A DNA stretch of 64,000 nucleotides from a virus. Below the pieces are notes generated by a model. The model was not told the origin of the DNA. It searched no databases and was given only the letters and a program-made list of their open reading frames with translations. Shown in pieces: positions 1 to 10,046 of the stretch. The position numbers and the translations under genes were made by a program. Each line of letters starts with the position of its first letter. Position 1 is the stretch's first letter. The stretch lies in the IMG/VR virus record IMGVR_UViG_3300042448_001704, positions 24,776 through 88,775 of that record. The stretch is one strand, 5' to 3'.

Positions 1-1
1 C

Positions 2-133
2 GCACGCTTAGGTGAATTGTTTGGTACTGACCCCATCAGAATCCTTGATGGTGATGATACGGAGTGGTTGATAAGAGTAGCGTGTGCTAAAGTTATTGGA
101 GATGATAGAGAGCGCGCTTCTAAGGAGAAGTAG
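2..133 (+). CDS. C-terminal fragment, probable tail assembly chaperone
   Basis: Open from the left edge in frame 2 to TAG at 131-133, giving about 43 residues ending in ERASKEK. The position directly before the tape measure gene, and the acidic stretch around DDTEWLIRVACAKVIGDD, fit the second tail assembly chaperone of long-tailed phages, often made by a programmed frameshift. The frameshift site, if any, lies outside the window. The assignment rests mainly on position. Confidence 0.5.
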   Translation, partial: ARLGELFGTDPIRILDGDDTEWLIRVACAKVIGDDRERASKEK

Positions 134-170
134 TTAAAACTCGTATTATATTTAATACTTCGGAGTGCAT

Positions 171-3100
171 ATGGCTGAGAATGTCACAATTAAAATTGAC
201 GTTGATGCCGATATTGCCAGTATCACCGCAGTACGCGCAGCTCTTAACGCAATGTGCAGTGAAGTTGATGACTGCACCAAAACGATGGATAAACATCGTA
301 AGAAGATGGATGAAGTTACATCCACTCACGACACTCTTGAAAAAGGCACAAACAAAAACAGCAAGGCGCTAAATAGTCATTCTGGTGCAACTAAGAATGC
401 GACTAAAAATCAGGATAGTTTTCTGAAAAAACTTTTTCATGTTAACGACGCAACCAAGACCCTTCTGGGCGGATTGCACAAACTCATAAAATTTGGCATT
501 AAACCAATGGCTATTGAAATGGCCGCTGCAGCGCTTGCTATTGGGGCGTCGGCACTATTGTTTAAGTCGGGCGCAGCGGTCGCTAAAGGGTATCAATTAG
601 CTCTATCAGGTGTTGCTTATGCAATAGTTGCGGCAACGGCTGCTTTTGCCACATTCTTAGCAGCTCAGAGAGAGTTTGCGTCAACTTCTTTTGCTCCAAT
701 GTTTGCTGATGGGGCAACAAATACAGCCAGTAGTGTTGAGGCTGCTTCTTCCGCAATGAAGATGTTTGTGGATGATGCTCAATTAGCAGTACTTGGATCA
801 AAGTCGCTTACCGCAGCCTTCTCAACCCTCTCCAAGCAGGGACCTGTCACTGGTAAAACAACCGCAGCTTTTAGAGCCTTAGCGGATGTTACAAGCGGTA
901 TGGGAGGGGACATAGGCAAGAACTCAGAAGAACTAGCAAAGTTTATGGCTGAGTACCAAAAGCGCGGAACATTTGGTTCCAAAGTTCAACAAGCCGGTAA
1001 AGCGCTTGGCCCAGAGTTCACGAAAATACTTAAAGAAGCAAACGCTCAGGGAATCAACACTTATGACAAGTTTGCTGAAGCTGCTGTTAACGGAACACTA
1101 GGAGATACTTTCAAAAAGTACTCTGGTCAACTTGGAAACATGAACAACACGCTTGTTGGTCAAGCAAAGGGTGCCTTGAGTGAAATCAAGGGAATGTTTG
1201 TTGAAATGGGTGAACCTCTTCTCGGGCCGGTCAAGCAAATTTTCCAACAAATGACGGGCGACATAAGAGTCTTGTTCATGCGCATCAATGCCGAAATGGG
1301 TGGCGTAGTAAATGGCGGAACGCTTCAGAAACTTGCCGATGGTTTTGGAAAAATAACCAATGCTATTGGAAGACTAATTGAGACACGTGTTCCTGACGCT
1401 ACGAATGCTCTTGGAAGATTGAGTGATGGTTGGAAAACCTTTAGTAACTTAGCCAGTAGAATAGTAGAATGGTTGCGTCCTTTGCAGGATGCTGCTTCTG
1501 GTATCTGGAAAGCTCTTTTACCCGCTTTGCGCGCTGTTGCTTCAAGCTTTGGTGGAACCGTTGATCAGATTGCCATGTTCTTTACTGACAAATCGTTTTT
1601 AGACAATTTAACAAAATTTTCTATGGCATTTGCCGAAGTTTATTTGGCACTTTCTGATATTGGAACACAAATAAAAGACGCCTTTGTTAAAGCTCTTCCA
1701 GTTATGACTATTGTTGCAAAAGTAGTTGCTGCAATTCTTACAGCAATGGGAGCGCTGCTTTCCCTAACAAACAAACTCCCTGGAGCTCTTGGTGGTATAG
1801 CAACATTAGGCGCTGCTTTTATCGGTATGAGGGCGCTCAAAATGGGCGGGGCACAAGTTAAAGGAAAAGTTGGTGGAGCACTCAATGCTGGCGCTTCAAA
1901 ACTAACTGGCGGTACAGGTGCCATGCCTGGCGTTGCTTCTTCCACGGGCACAATGAATGTCACGGCTGGTTCTGTGTATGTAAATGGAACAGGAGTCACT
2001 GGAGGCGCAGCGGGGACTGTTGCGAATACAGCAGCGACACGTGCAATAGGTGGTGCTGGTGCTGCTGGACGAATGAGTATGGGTCAGCGATTTGGTAACT
2101 ATAGATCAAGAGTTGGTGGTGAATTTCAAAGAATTAGAGGAGGAATAGGACAGATTGCTTCACCTAGCAATGGATTGAACCGACGTGCAAATTTTGGGAA
2201 CATGTTTTTTCCACCTACTACAACTCCAGGTCTTGGAGCCAGCGCAACAGGATCTTTAAATTATGGACAAAGAGCCGCTAATGCTTTTCAGGGTTCTCGC
2301 TATGGTGGAGCAAGCATAACTCAATCTTTAAAAAATTCCCGAAAAGCTGTAGGTAGACAGTTCGCAGCATCTGGCGGCATGGGCAATGTGGCAAGTAAGG
2401 TTGGCAATATTGCAGGAAACCCAATGGCGCTGATGATGGGCGGTCAAGCAATAAGCGGTCTTGATGTCGGTGGAAAACAAGGAAACGCTGTTACTGGTTC
2501 TGCTGGCAGTGCAATGCAGATGGCGGGTATGGCAAAAATGATGGGTGCTTCTGGTCCAGCTGCAGCGATACTTGCTGGTGGAACCGCTGCTTGGAAACTT
2601 GGTGGAGCGGTTTCTGCTGGAATGTTCGGAAACAGCGACAGCAATGTTGCAAAAGCCGGAGGAGGACTTGCTGGTGCAGCCACTGGTGCGGCAATTGGTG
2701 CAACTATCGGAAGTGCGGTTCCTGTTTTAGGAACAGCCCTTGGTGCGGCTCTCGGTGGTGCTATTGGTTTTGCGGCAGGAGTTTGGAACGCTGGAAAATA
2801 CAACAAGCAAGCACGTTCAGCAGCTAAAGAATTTATTGCTGGTTATGCAACACGCCTAGATGATGCCATGAGTGCTGGCGACCTTGAAGGTGTTCAGTCT
2901 GCTGTTGACAATGTTTACGCAGATGCCGCTGCTGCTGGCAAAGGAAACATTGATGTTTACAACAAGGAAATTGAAAAGCGCAAAAAAGAAATTGATGCAC
3001 TAAGCAAAGGCGCATCTAATTATTCTAAAAATGCTGGATTGTTTCAAATAGTATTTGGTGCCGACGCAAAAGAAATGGTAAAGATTGCGAACAAGGCCGG

Positions 3101-3962
3101 TGTTGGGATAGATGGTCTCAAAAAAGGCATTGTCGGAGTTATGGATGTTGCCAAAAAAGCGGGAATAAATCTTACGGAAAAAATGGCTCCCGGTTTAGCT
3201 AACATGAATGCCCAAATGCTTGACGCAAAAATGGCATTGTTTGACGCTCCTCTTCAAGCTCTTGACATGCAGAATCAATTTGACTCCATGCAGGACAAGA
3301 TTGCAAGCGGTGATACAAGCAAATCCACGATTATTCAGTTCTTAAAAACAGGATTTCAACGTGGTTACGCTTTAACTGGAAGTTCTTCAAAAGCAACAGT
3401 AATGCTGGAAGACACGATGAAGTCTCTTGCGGATGTAATGCCTGGACAGATTGACAAAATAATGGAAGTTGCGTCTGAGATTGGTGTTTTTGATTCAAAG
3501 AGAGAGTCGGAATCGTTTATAACATCCAAGGGTTCTACATATTCTTCAATATTTGGCGAAGCCATAAGGAATTCGGGCGTAGAGGGAGTTTCGGATACTC
3601 AAATTTTGACTCAAATAGGTAAAGTTATTGCGGAAGGTGGAGCGGGTGCTTCGGTTGCAATGGATGACCTTTTAAATAATGTTTTGTTAGGAAAATCATC
3701 AGGTAAAGATATTCTTGCTTTCCTTAACACTGGATATTTGAATACTCCTAATCCTGGTGCACAGGGGAATGATGTTCTTCCGAGTGGAAAAAGAGTTGCT
3801 CCCGTTGATCCAAGTTCGCTTTCTACACAGGTTGCATATGCACCAAATATTCAAATTAGTGGTGTTATTTCTGTTGATGATAAAGCAGCACAAAAGGTCA
3901 TTACTGATATTGTTGATGCGCAGTGGCTAAAAATAAAAAGACAAAATCAAGGTGCTAAATAA
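171..3962 (+). CDS. Tape measure protein
   Basis: Sets tail length and occupies the tail lumen. At 1263 residues it is the longest tail gene, with a charged N-terminal helical region (about 1-90), several hydrophobic Ala/Gly-rich helices (about 105-165 and 510-560), and a Gly/Ala/Met-rich centre (about 690-860) that looks membrane-active. ATG 171 is preferred to GTG 165 because GGAG at 162-165 is a well-spaced ribosome site for 171. The stop overlaps the next ATG (TAATG). The family diverges quickly, so the call rests on length, composition and position before the baseplate genes. Confidence 0.88.
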   Translation: MAENVTIKIDVDADIASITAVRAALNAMCSEVDDCTKTMDKHRKKMDEVTSTHDTLEKGTNKNSKALNSHSGATKNATKNQDSFLKKLFHVNDATKTLLGGLHKLIKFGIKPMAIEMAAAALAIGASALLFKSGAAVAKGYQLALSGVAYAIVAATAAFATFLAAQREFASTSFAPMFADGATNTASSVEAASSAMKMFVDDAQLAVLGSKSLTAAFSTLSKQGPVTGKTTAAFRALADVTSGMGGDIGKNSEELAKFMAEYQKRGTFGSKVQQAGKALGPEFTKILKEANAQGINTYDKFAEAAVNGTLGDTFKKYSGQLGNMNNTLVGQAKGALSEIKGMFVEMGEPLLGPVKQIFQQMTGDIRVLFMRINAEMGGVVNGGTLQKLADGFGKITNAIGRLIETRVPDATNALGRLSDGWKTFSNLASRIVEWLRPLQDAASGIWKALLPALRAVASSFGGTVDQIAMFFTDKSFLDNLTKFSMAFAEVYLALSDIGTQIKDAFVKALPVMTIVAKVVAAILTAMGALLSLTNKLPGALGGIATLGAAFIGMRALKMGGAQVKGKVGGALNAGASKLTGGTGAMPGVASSTGTMNVTAGSVYVNGTGVTGGAAGTVANTAATRAIGGAGAAGRMSMGQRFGNYRSRVGGEFQRIRGGIGQIASPSNGLNRRANFGNMFFPPTTTPGLGASATGSLNYGQRAANAFQGSRYGGASITQSLKNSRKAVGRQFAASGGMGNVASKVGNIAGNPMALMMGGQAISGLDVGGKQGNAVTGSAGSAMQMAGMAKMMGASGPAAAILAGGTAAWKLGGAVSAGMFGNSDSNVAKAGGGLAGAATGAAIGATIGSAVPVLGTALGAALGGAIGFAAGVWNAGKYNKQARSAAKEFIAGYATRLDDAMSAGDLEGVQSAVDNVYADAAAAGKGNIDVYNKEIEKRKKEIDALSKGASNYSKNAGLFQIVFGADAKEMVKIANKAGVGIDGLKKGIVGVMDVAKKAGINLTEKMAPGLANMNAQMLDAKMALFDAPLQALDMQNQFDSMQDKIASGDTSKSTIIQFLKTGFQRGYALTGSSSKATVMLEDTMKSLADVMPGQIDKIMEVASEIGVFDSKRESESFITSKGSTYSSIFGEAIRNSGVEGVSDTQILTQIGKVIAEGGAGASVAMDDLLNNVLLGKSSGKDILAFLNTGYLNTPNPGAQGNDVLPSGKRVAPVDPSSLSTQVAYAPNIQISGVISVDDKAAQKVITDIVDAQWLKIKRQNQGAK

Positions 3963-4870
3963 TGCCTGACAATAAAACTATTATTAATAAAAGAAACAAT
4001 AAGGTAAGTGGAACATCTGTTTCAACAATCAGTATACCTTTGACTGGTGCCGCACTATTGGCGTTTAATGAGACTCAAGCGCAAATCAGAACCACCAAGA
4101 GCAGTCTAGTTAGTAGTAACTCTTTTACAAGTACTTATAATATGAACATAGATCCATATATGAGGTTGCTAAAAAATGTTGAAACTGATGAGTTTTACGA
4201 TTTTTATTTTCCTTTTTCCCCTGGTGAAATATCATACGAACAACTTTCTAATGAAATAGTTGAAGTCCCCAGAGCCGGCAGAACACCGTTGGTTATGTAT
4301 AAGTCACAAAAGTTAATGAAACTTAGTTTTGAGTTTATGCTTGCGGTTCCTTTTGACGGTATGGTTGAATCAGTTAGTGATTCAATAGAACTGTTAAGGA
4401 AAATGGCTACGGACACAACCCGAAGTGTTCAATTTTTTAATTTTGACGATATGCTTACTAAGTCGTTGTTTTTATCTAAAGCACCTGTTACTTCTTTTTC
4501 AATAGTAGAAAGAACGAATAGGTTTTTTATTGCAGATCTTACAATTAGTAGTATTAGGAGAAATGCTGACAATCAGGTTACGAACGCAAATGTAAGCATT
4601 TCTTTTATTGAAAACAGAAACCCAGATATAACAATTGTTGATATTCCAAAATTTAGAAAAGATCCTGTTCTTACTTGTCCTCAAAAATGCAAAAAGAATA
4701 ATAAACCAGGCGCAAAAAGAACGGCATGTATAGCAAAATGCTCTAAACCCCAACAAAAGCCATGCACTCTTCCAAAAGTGAGTTGCATGATGGATTCGTC
4801 AGGTAGAAATCGTAAGTATATTAAAGGGAAAATCACCACCGAACCATGCCCAGTGTGTAAGAGTAAATAA
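3962..4870 (+). CDS. Baseplate-proximal tail protein with Cys-rich C-terminus
   Basis: A 302-residue protein between the tape measure and hub genes. This slot in myoviruses usually holds a LysM-type or tube-initiator protein linking the tube to the hub. The core (about 60-225) looks like a beta-rich structural domain (FYFPFSPGEISYE, KLMKLSFEFMLAVPFDG). The last 65 residues hold eight cysteines, two as CxxxC and one pair as CPVC, together with many lysines. That suggests a metal-binding or disulfide-locked appendix that is unusual for this position. The start overlaps the tape measure stop by one base. Exact function is inferred from gene order only. Confidence 0.6.
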   Translation: MPDNKTIINKRNNKVSGTSVSTISIPLTGAALLAFNETQAQIRTTKSSLVSSNSFTSTYNMNIDPYMRLLKNVETDEFYDFYFPFSPGEISYEQLSNEIVEVPRAGRTPLVMYKSQKLMKLSFEFMLAVPFDGMVESVSDSIELLRKMATDTTRSVQFFNFDDMLTKSLFLSKAPVTSFSIVERTNRFFIADLTISSIRRNADNQVTNANVSISFIENRNPDITIVDIPKFRKDPVLTCPQKCKKNNKPGAKRTACIAKCSKPQQKPCTLPKVSCMMDSSGRNRKYIKGKITTEPCPVCKSK

Positions 4871-4872
4871 AA

Positions 4873-5832
4873 ATGCTTCATATAAGTGATTTACATATAA
4901 AAAAACCAAACGGCAAAGCTGATTTTAATGAATCAATAACATCAATGACGGTTAACTGGACAATGGACGGAGCTTCGCGTTTGGAAGTTGATGTTGTTGA
5001 TAAAGGTTTCAAAATGCTTAGAAATGATTATTTTGAGCTTGACACCGTATACGAATGGGGCACGCGTGATTTTTTGCTGTCAACAATCAGTGTTCGTCAA
5101 GGAGATGGTGATTTTGCTGTGATTTCTCTTGAATTGTTTGAATCAAAATGTCAACAACTTAAAAACAATAAAAATCCTGGATCTTTCAAAGCGTTAAACG
5201 GTTTTCAGTATGCGGCAAATGTCGCCGCAAAAATGAAACTTGAATTTGTAGGAGAGAGAGTCAAGGGAGATCAACAAGCGATTCAGGTTAAAGCGAAAAA
5301 CAATAGGGAGAGCGTGTGGCAAGTGCTTCAACGTACCGCTCAAGAAAACCAGTATGTGTGTTTTATAGCTAATAACACATTGTTTTTTGCATCCCCTATG
5401 TATCTTTTAGGAAGGTGGGGGGTTGATTCTAAAAACTATCAACCAAAAGGGGAGTCGTCTGCCCGTAAATTTAGTTATGTTCCACTTGAATGGCCGACCC
5501 CAGAAAAAGAAAAAAGATTTTTATTGATGCAAATGCCAAAACTGCAAATAGCTAAAGATATGCCCACGAGTGGTTCTGGTTCTGCTTTAGTCTGGAGAGA
5601 TAATGGATATAAACTTAGGGCTGGAATGACATGTATCATTCGTGGCATTAGTCCCCAATTTAATAAGCCCTATTTGATAACTTCGGTTGAGTACAAAGTT
5701 GACGAACCAGAACCTGTGGCTATTGAATTTGCTACTGTTGATAAAATTTCTAATCCAGACACGAGAAACCTTGATGAAGTAGAAGATGACCCACCAACGA
5801 ATGAAGTTATTATTGGAACCGAAGGTGATTAA
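4873..5832 (+). CDS. Baseplate hub protein, gpD/XkdQ-like
   Basis: A 319-residue hub protein of the late-control-D type, expected to form the ring on which the spike sits. Supporting features are a beta-rich N-terminus with a TVNWTMDGASRLEVDVVD-type fold opening, a central segment typical of the family (about 105-170: a Gln/Asn-rich helix, then ESVWQVLQRTAQENQYVCF), and a C-terminal domain with WRDNGYKLRAGMTCIIRG and YLITSVEYKVDEPEPVAIEF. It is followed two bases later by the OB-fold spike gene, the usual order. Confidence in the hub role is good, but no search was possible. Confidence 0.75.
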   Translation: MLHISDLHIKKPNGKADFNESITSMTVNWTMDGASRLEVDVVDKGFKMLRNDYFELDTVYEWGTRDFLLSTISVRQGDGDFAVISLELFESKCQQLKNNKNPGSFKALNGFQYAANVAAKMKLEFVGERVKGDQQAIQVKAKNNRESVWQVLQRTAQENQYVCFIANNTLFFASPMYLLGRWGVDSKNYQPKGESSARKFSYVPLEWPTPEKEKRFLLMQMPKLQIAKDMPTSGSGSALVWRDNGYKLRAGMTCIIRGISPQFNKPYLITSVEYKVDEPEPVAIEFATVDKISNPDTRNLDEVEDDPPTNEVIIGTEGD

Positions 5833-5834
5833 TA

Positions 5835-6122
5835 ATGTTTAAATCTGATCCTTTTCGTAATATACAAGCACCTGAGAGTCCTGCGGTTCTTAAAGAACCT
5901 GGCATATATGTTGGGGTTGTAAAAACAGTTGATGCGACAACTAGAACGGTGACTGTAATTGTTCCTGCGGTAGCGGATCAGAATACTGCCCTTGGCCCAG
6001 CAAGAGTGATGGCACCAATAGCTAGTGGGACACCGGCAATGCCAACTATTGGAATGAAAGTTGTTGTGGCTTTTTTAAATAACTCATACGATACTCTTGT
6101 TGTGTTGGGCAAATATGTTTGA
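5835..6122 (+). CDS. Small OB-fold baseplate spike protein, gpV/gp5-like
   Basis: A 95-residue protein with the strand pattern of an OB-fold: GIYVGVVKTVDATTRTVTVIVP, then GMKVVVAFLNNSYDTLVVLGKYV. This matches the N-terminal domain of Vgr/gp5/gpV spikes, which docks on the hub. It has no lysozyme domain and no long beta-helix, so the spike tip may be a separate protein. Its place between hub and gp25 genes supports the call. Confidence 0.68.
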   Translation: MFKSDPFRNIQAPESPAVLKEPGIYVGVVKTVDATTRTVTVIVPAVADQNTALGPARVMAPIASGTPAMPTIGMKVVVAFLNNSYDTLVVLGKYV

Positions 6123-6139
6123 TATGAGAGAATAGATAA

Positions 6140-6436
6140 ATGGACACAATTAGAACCCCGCTTTCTTTCAATAGCGACGGAACAACAAAACATTATGTCG
6201 TTGGAACTGACGACTATTATGCGCATCTAATAAGACAGATAACTCTCATACAGCCTGGGGAGTTGCCTCTGACTGTTAACTATGGAGTTGATGACCCTTC
6301 ATTTGCTGAAATCAAGACGGCTACCATTAGGGAAAAAATACATAAATATGTGGATAATGTTAATATAACGAAGGTTGCTGTTCAGCAATCCGATTCAGGT
6401 AATGTTAATCTATTGATTAGCTTTGAGGTAGTTTAA
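6140..6436 (+). CDS. Baseplate wedge protein, gp25/gpW-like
   Basis: A 98-residue protein with the gp25-like layout. An N-terminal PLSFNSDG stretch leads to DDYYAHLIRQITLIQPGELPLTVNYG, then a helical IREKIHKYVDNV segment, and strands ending LLISFEVV. Gp25-like proteins are among the most conserved parts of contractile injection systems and form the sheath-attaching wedge core with J. Directly followed by the J gene. This is the strongest single indication of a contractile tail in the window. Confidence 0.8.
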   Translation: MDTIRTPLSFNSDGTTKHYVVGTDDYYAHLIRQITLIQPGELPLTVNYGVDDPSFAEIKTATIREKIHKYVDNVNITKVAVQQSDSGNVNLLISFEVV

Positions 6437-6437
6437 A

Positions 6438-7610
6438 ATGTCGTCACCAGATTTTTCTCAATATGTTGATTTAACTCTTTACGATGTTGAACCGCAAGAT
6501 GTATATAGTGCTGCTTTAACATACGCACAAACAGCACTTCCTGAATTTATTCCCGTAATTGGAACAGTAGAAGACGCAGTACTTCAGGCAACAAGTTATA
6601 TGACATACATTCTTGCCGCCGGAATCAACAGAGTGCCCAACGGACTGATGGAAGGCATTATTAAATTAATGGGCTTCTCTAGACGTGAAGCAACATTTGC
6701 TACTGGTTCAGCATTGTTTACACTTAGCGTTAACACTGGAACAACAATTCCAGAAGGCACAATCATTGCCTACACCACGACGATTGACAACGAAGTTGTT
6801 GCCTACTCTTTTGCAACCACGACAGACACGATTGTTCCATCTGGCAGTGACACGGTAAGCATTGCTATTGAAGCAACAGAAGAAGGACAATATCCCACTC
6901 TTTTAGATACGCAACAAATGATTTTAATTTCTTCCGTGCCGACCATCTTGGAAGTTTCCCTTGATGCCGACATCGTAAACGGTATCAATTCTGAAACAGA
7001 TGCTCAATATTTTGACAGAGCAGCACAGTTTCTTTCTTCAACAAATACTTCACTAGCAACAAAAAGACAATTAGTTAACTACATTGCTGCAAACTATCCT
7101 ACTGTCAACATTTCCGCCGTTTACGATACTACTAACTCTGCTGGCAATCTTTTGTTTGCAACCGCTGCGGCACCTGGATATGTAACCATTGCTGTTGCTC
7201 AAAGTGATGGCACAGCACTGGGTTCAACCATCAAAAACGCACTTCAGGCAGATGTAGCAGGAAAAGCAATAGCTGGCTTAACTGTCGGAGTGATTGACCT
7301 CTCTTCGTTTTCATGCTCAATAGCAGTTTCAATTGCTGTTGTTTCTGGATATACGCCCGCAACTGTTCAAGCAAGCGTTGCTGACGCTGTTGAGTCATAC
7401 ATTTCTCCCTTGGGGTGGGATCAGGAACAAACAATTAACCCCAACAAAATTGTTGCCTTAATTGCTGTTCTCCCAGGAGTTGGATATGTTTCCAGTGTTA
7501 CCTTAACAATTCCTACATCTCCAGCAAACGTGACACTAGCTTCAAATGTAATAACCATTGCAAAAAAAGCATATTTTCCGGTAGGAATTGCCACCGTAAC
7601 GGTGATTTAA
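6438..7610 (+). CDS. Baseplate J-like wedge protein
   Basis: A 390-residue gpJ/gp6-type wedge protein. The N-terminus (FSQYVDLTLYDVEPQDVYSA) and the ATGSALFTLSVNTGTTIPEGTIIAYTT segment are characteristic of the baseplate J family, as is the GINSETDAQYFDRAAQFLSST segment near residue 180. The C-terminal third alternates Ala-rich helices and strands. It starts two bases after the gp25 stop and ends two bases before the P2-I-like gene, so the three are almost certainly translationally coupled. Confidence 0.85.
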   Translation: MSSPDFSQYVDLTLYDVEPQDVYSAALTYAQTALPEFIPVIGTVEDAVLQATSYMTYILAAGINRVPNGLMEGIIKLMGFSRREATFATGSALFTLSVNTGTTIPEGTIIAYTTTIDNEVVAYSFATTTDTIVPSGSDTVSIAIEATEEGQYPTLLDTQQMILISSVPTILEVSLDADIVNGINSETDAQYFDRAAQFLSSTNTSLATKRQLVNYIAANYPTVNISAVYDTTNSAGNLLFATAAAPGYVTIAVAQSDGTALGSTIKNALQADVAGKAIAGLTVGVIDLSSFSCSIAVSIAVVSGYTPATVQASVADAVESYISPLGWDQEQTINPNKIVALIAVLPGVGYVSSVTLTIPTSPANVTLASNVITIAKKAYFPVGIATVTVI

Positions 7611-7611
7611 A

Positions 7612-8868
7612 ATGGGTTTCACTACCACTTTAATGAACACTGGGAGCAGTGTATTCACTTCTTCAGTTGTGCCACCATCTTTTAGATGGTCTTTTACTAA
7701 TGCAACTTCAACAATAGATTTGAATGAATACAAAACAGCCGGATACGGTTCAATCTTTGTAGAAGCAGTTTCTTCCAGCACTTACACCTGCACGTACAAC
7801 AAAGCGTTTACGACTGGTTGGACAACAACAAGCCTCACTACTGATGGTGTGCGCGGATCAAAAATTGATTTTTTTTGTTTCATAAAAACATCAGAAACAA
7901 TATCTATTTCGGCACAAGTTAACCTTCATCAAATTACTTCTGGAGGCAGTGAAGTCAACCTGATTTCAGGAGAAGTATTTAATACTAGTATTTTATCGGG
8001 TGACTGGACATTAGTCAGGGCAACAAGCGGTCTTGTTCCTGAAGACACGAACACGTACTCAATAGAAGTGGTTCTTTCAGTAACGGCCACAACTACCAAT
8101 AGTGATATTTATATTCACAGACCTGTAATTTATAACAGATATGCATTTCTTGAAAACAATGCGATGGTAGAAACGCTAGATAATGTTCCAACAGTTTTTC
8201 ATGAAGACGATTCACAGTATAACGATTCTTTATTATCGCACCCATTTTATAGACTCATGGACATATTGACAGCCTCAATGGATGACATACTTTCGTTAAT
8301 AACAACAATACAATACAACGATATTTCAGATGGTTACGATGTTGCTATTCCTGAAACAAAAAGTATTTTAATTGATGCAGATGTGGTGGCTCGTGGTTAT
8401 ACGGATTGGTTAGCGCAATTTGTTGGAGTAAAACTACAAAACCCCTCTGGTATAGCAACCCCTTGGGAGAACTTGCCAGGAACATGGAATGGTATTGACT
8501 TAATTGACACGGTTGATTCGGCTGGTGACTCTGTTCAATGGAAACTTCTTGAAGCGTACAATCCTGAACCTTCTAACCTTTTAGAATTTCTACGTTGGCA
8601 AATAAAATATGCATATACGGGAATTAATGCAGGTTCAAGAAACTCTGTTATTAATGCCGCAAAATGGATGTGCACGGGGACTAAGCAAGTCAATTTGACC
8701 TGCGATGTTGCAACGACTCCATTTGTTCTTGCGGTTACAACAAAATTGTCTGAATTTTCAATTCCAGATACCGACTATGTTGTCGGTGACGACTCTCAAG
8801 AGATAATAGACATTTTAAATGAAGTTAAGCCTTTGGGCTACACAATTACCCATAGTTTTATTTCATAG
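7612..8868 (+). CDS. Tail protein I-like, with N-terminal beta domain
   Basis: A 418-residue protein in the gpI slot after J. The C-terminal half (about 195-418) resembles P2-I-type proteins: HPFYRLMDILTASMDDIL, YTDWLAQFVGV, NLLEFLRWQIKYAYTGINAGSRNSVINAAKWM and a terminal IIDILNEVKPLGYTITHSF. The N-terminal 180 residues are Ser/Thr-rich beta sequence resembling a carbohydrate-binding module, so it may be a fusion of baseplate wedge and binding domain. A promoter follows the stop, ending the baseplate unit. Confidence 0.72.
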   Translation: MGFTTTLMNTGSSVFTSSVVPPSFRWSFTNATSTIDLNEYKTAGYGSIFVEAVSSSTYTCTYNKAFTTGWTTTSLTTDGVRGSKIDFFCFIKTSETISISAQVNLHQITSGGSEVNLISGEVFNTSILSGDWTLVRATSGLVPEDTNTYSIEVVLSVTATTTNSDIYIHRPVIYNRYAFLENNAMVETLDNVPTVFHEDDSQYNDSLLSHPFYRLMDILTASMDDILSLITTIQYNDISDGYDVAIPETKSILIDADVVARGYTDWLAQFVGVKLQNPSGIATPWENLPGTWNGIDLIDTVDSAGDSVQWKLLEAYNPEPSNLLEFLRWQIKYAYTGINAGSRNSVINAAKWMCTGTKQVNLTCDVATTPFVLAVTTKLSEFSIPDTDYVVGDDSQEIIDILNEVKPLGYTITHSFIS

Positions 8869-8877
8869 TTGTATACT
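8861..8877 (+). promoter_or_regulatory. Candidate late promoter before the tail-fibre block
   Basis: TATACT at 8872-8877 follows TTTCATAGT at 8861-8869. The same nonamer precedes -10-like hexamers at 10,827 and 30,728. No consensus -35 is visible. An AGGAGA ribosome site at 8888-8893 serves the ATG at 8898. Confidence 0.45.
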
Positions 8878-8897
8878 AGGTAGGTTCAGGAGAATAT

Positions 8898-10046
8898 ATG
8901 GCAGCGACACAAAGCAACTCACCTCGGTTTAGTTTATACACATGGGGATCAAGCTCTGACGACTTCACTCGTGAACAAATGACTTTATCGCATGAAAATG
9001 TTGAATCATACGGTGCGTTATTCTTAACGGGAGCTGGTGCCCCGAGCACTGCAAACAACACAACAGAGCGATCCATATTCTGGGACTCAACCAACTCTCA
9101 TCTTTATTTTCGTGGAACAAGTGGAACGGCGTGGACGAGAATACCTTTCTCTTTCGGTACAGGAATAGTTCAAATAACAGCCGGAGCAACCCTTAGTGGT
9201 GGTTCTGGATTTGACCTAGCACGAGCCAACCATGTTCATAGTGTTTCTACAGCCGCGGCTTCAAGTCTCGGTTCGGCAAACGCAGAGGGTTCATCTTCTT
9301 CTCTTGCTAGAGCTGACCATGTTCATACAATTGCGGCCGGCCACATTGTTGACGCAATGGTTTCTGCAACTGCGGCTATTGCTGGTTCAAAAATATCTGG
9401 TGCGGTTCCTACTGCAAGTGCTTGGGCGACAGGAAGAACCATCACCCTTGCGGGGGATTTAACTGGCTCTGTTACTCTTGACGGAAGCGCAAACGTCACG
9501 CTTACAGCAGTTGTCGTTGATGAAAGCCATGCTCACGCAGCTCAATATCAGCCTGTTGACGCCGACCTGACGGCACTTGCAGCACTCTCCACTACGGGAA
9601 TTGTTGCCCGAACAGCATCTAATACTTATGTTCCACGAAGCATTGCAACTTCTGGAACTGGCATAAGTATTTCTAACGGTGATCTTGTTTCTGGCAATGC
9701 AACAATCACCCTCAACAGCGATACTACGGCAACCATAAATACAATCGTTTTACGAGATTCGGCTGGTCGGTTCCGTGCGGTAGATCCATCACATGTGTCA
9801 GATGTGGCTACAAAAAACTACACCGACACAGCAGACGCCCTCAAAGCCAACTCAGCAGATGTTTACACAAAAACAGCAGTAAACAACGCAAAACTTTACC
9901 AGTATGGAAACACCACAAGCGGACAAGGCGTAGGACTTCCAACAGACGCCGCTCGCGTCACGCCACGCATATATGTCCAAGCAACCGAGCCAACATACCC
10001 ATCGGGTCAGGTTGCGGTAACTGGCGACATTTGGTTTGAAATCTAA
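8898..10046 (+). CDS. Tail fibre / receptor-binding protein
   Basis: A 382-residue fibre-like protein rich in Ala, Ser, Thr and Gly. Two HVHS/HVHT-type repeats (about residues 110-150, LARANHVHSVSTAAASSLGSA and LARADHVHTIAAGHI) occur as in many phage fibres. The middle is beta-structured, and a VATKNYTDTADALKANS segment marks the trimeric-fibre shaft junction. It is preceded by its own promoter-like element and overlaps the next start by one base (TAATG). It probably forms or attaches to the adhesion device. Confidence 0.65.
   Translation: MAATQSNSPRFSLYTWGSSSDDFTREQMTLSHENVESYGALFLTGAGAPSTANNTTERSIFWDSTNSHLYFRGTSGTAWTRIPFSFGTGIVQITAGATLSGGSGFDLARANHVHSVSTAAASSLGSANAEGSSSSLARADHVHTIAAGHIVDAMVSATAAIAGSKISGAVPTASAWATGRTITLAGDLTGSVTLDGSANVTLTAVVVDESHAHAAQYQPVDADLTALAALSTTGIVARTASNTYVPRSIATSGTGISISNGDLVSGNATITLNSDTTATINTIVLRDSAGRFRAVDPSHVSDVATKNYTDTADALKANSADVYTKTAVNNAKLYQYGNTTSGQGVGLPTDAARVTPRIYVQATEPTYPSGQVAVTGDIWFEI

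Noticed and set aside
2444-2806. Antisense frame to the tape measure
   Set aside because: Pro/Ala-rich shadow of a Gly/Ala-rich coding segment.
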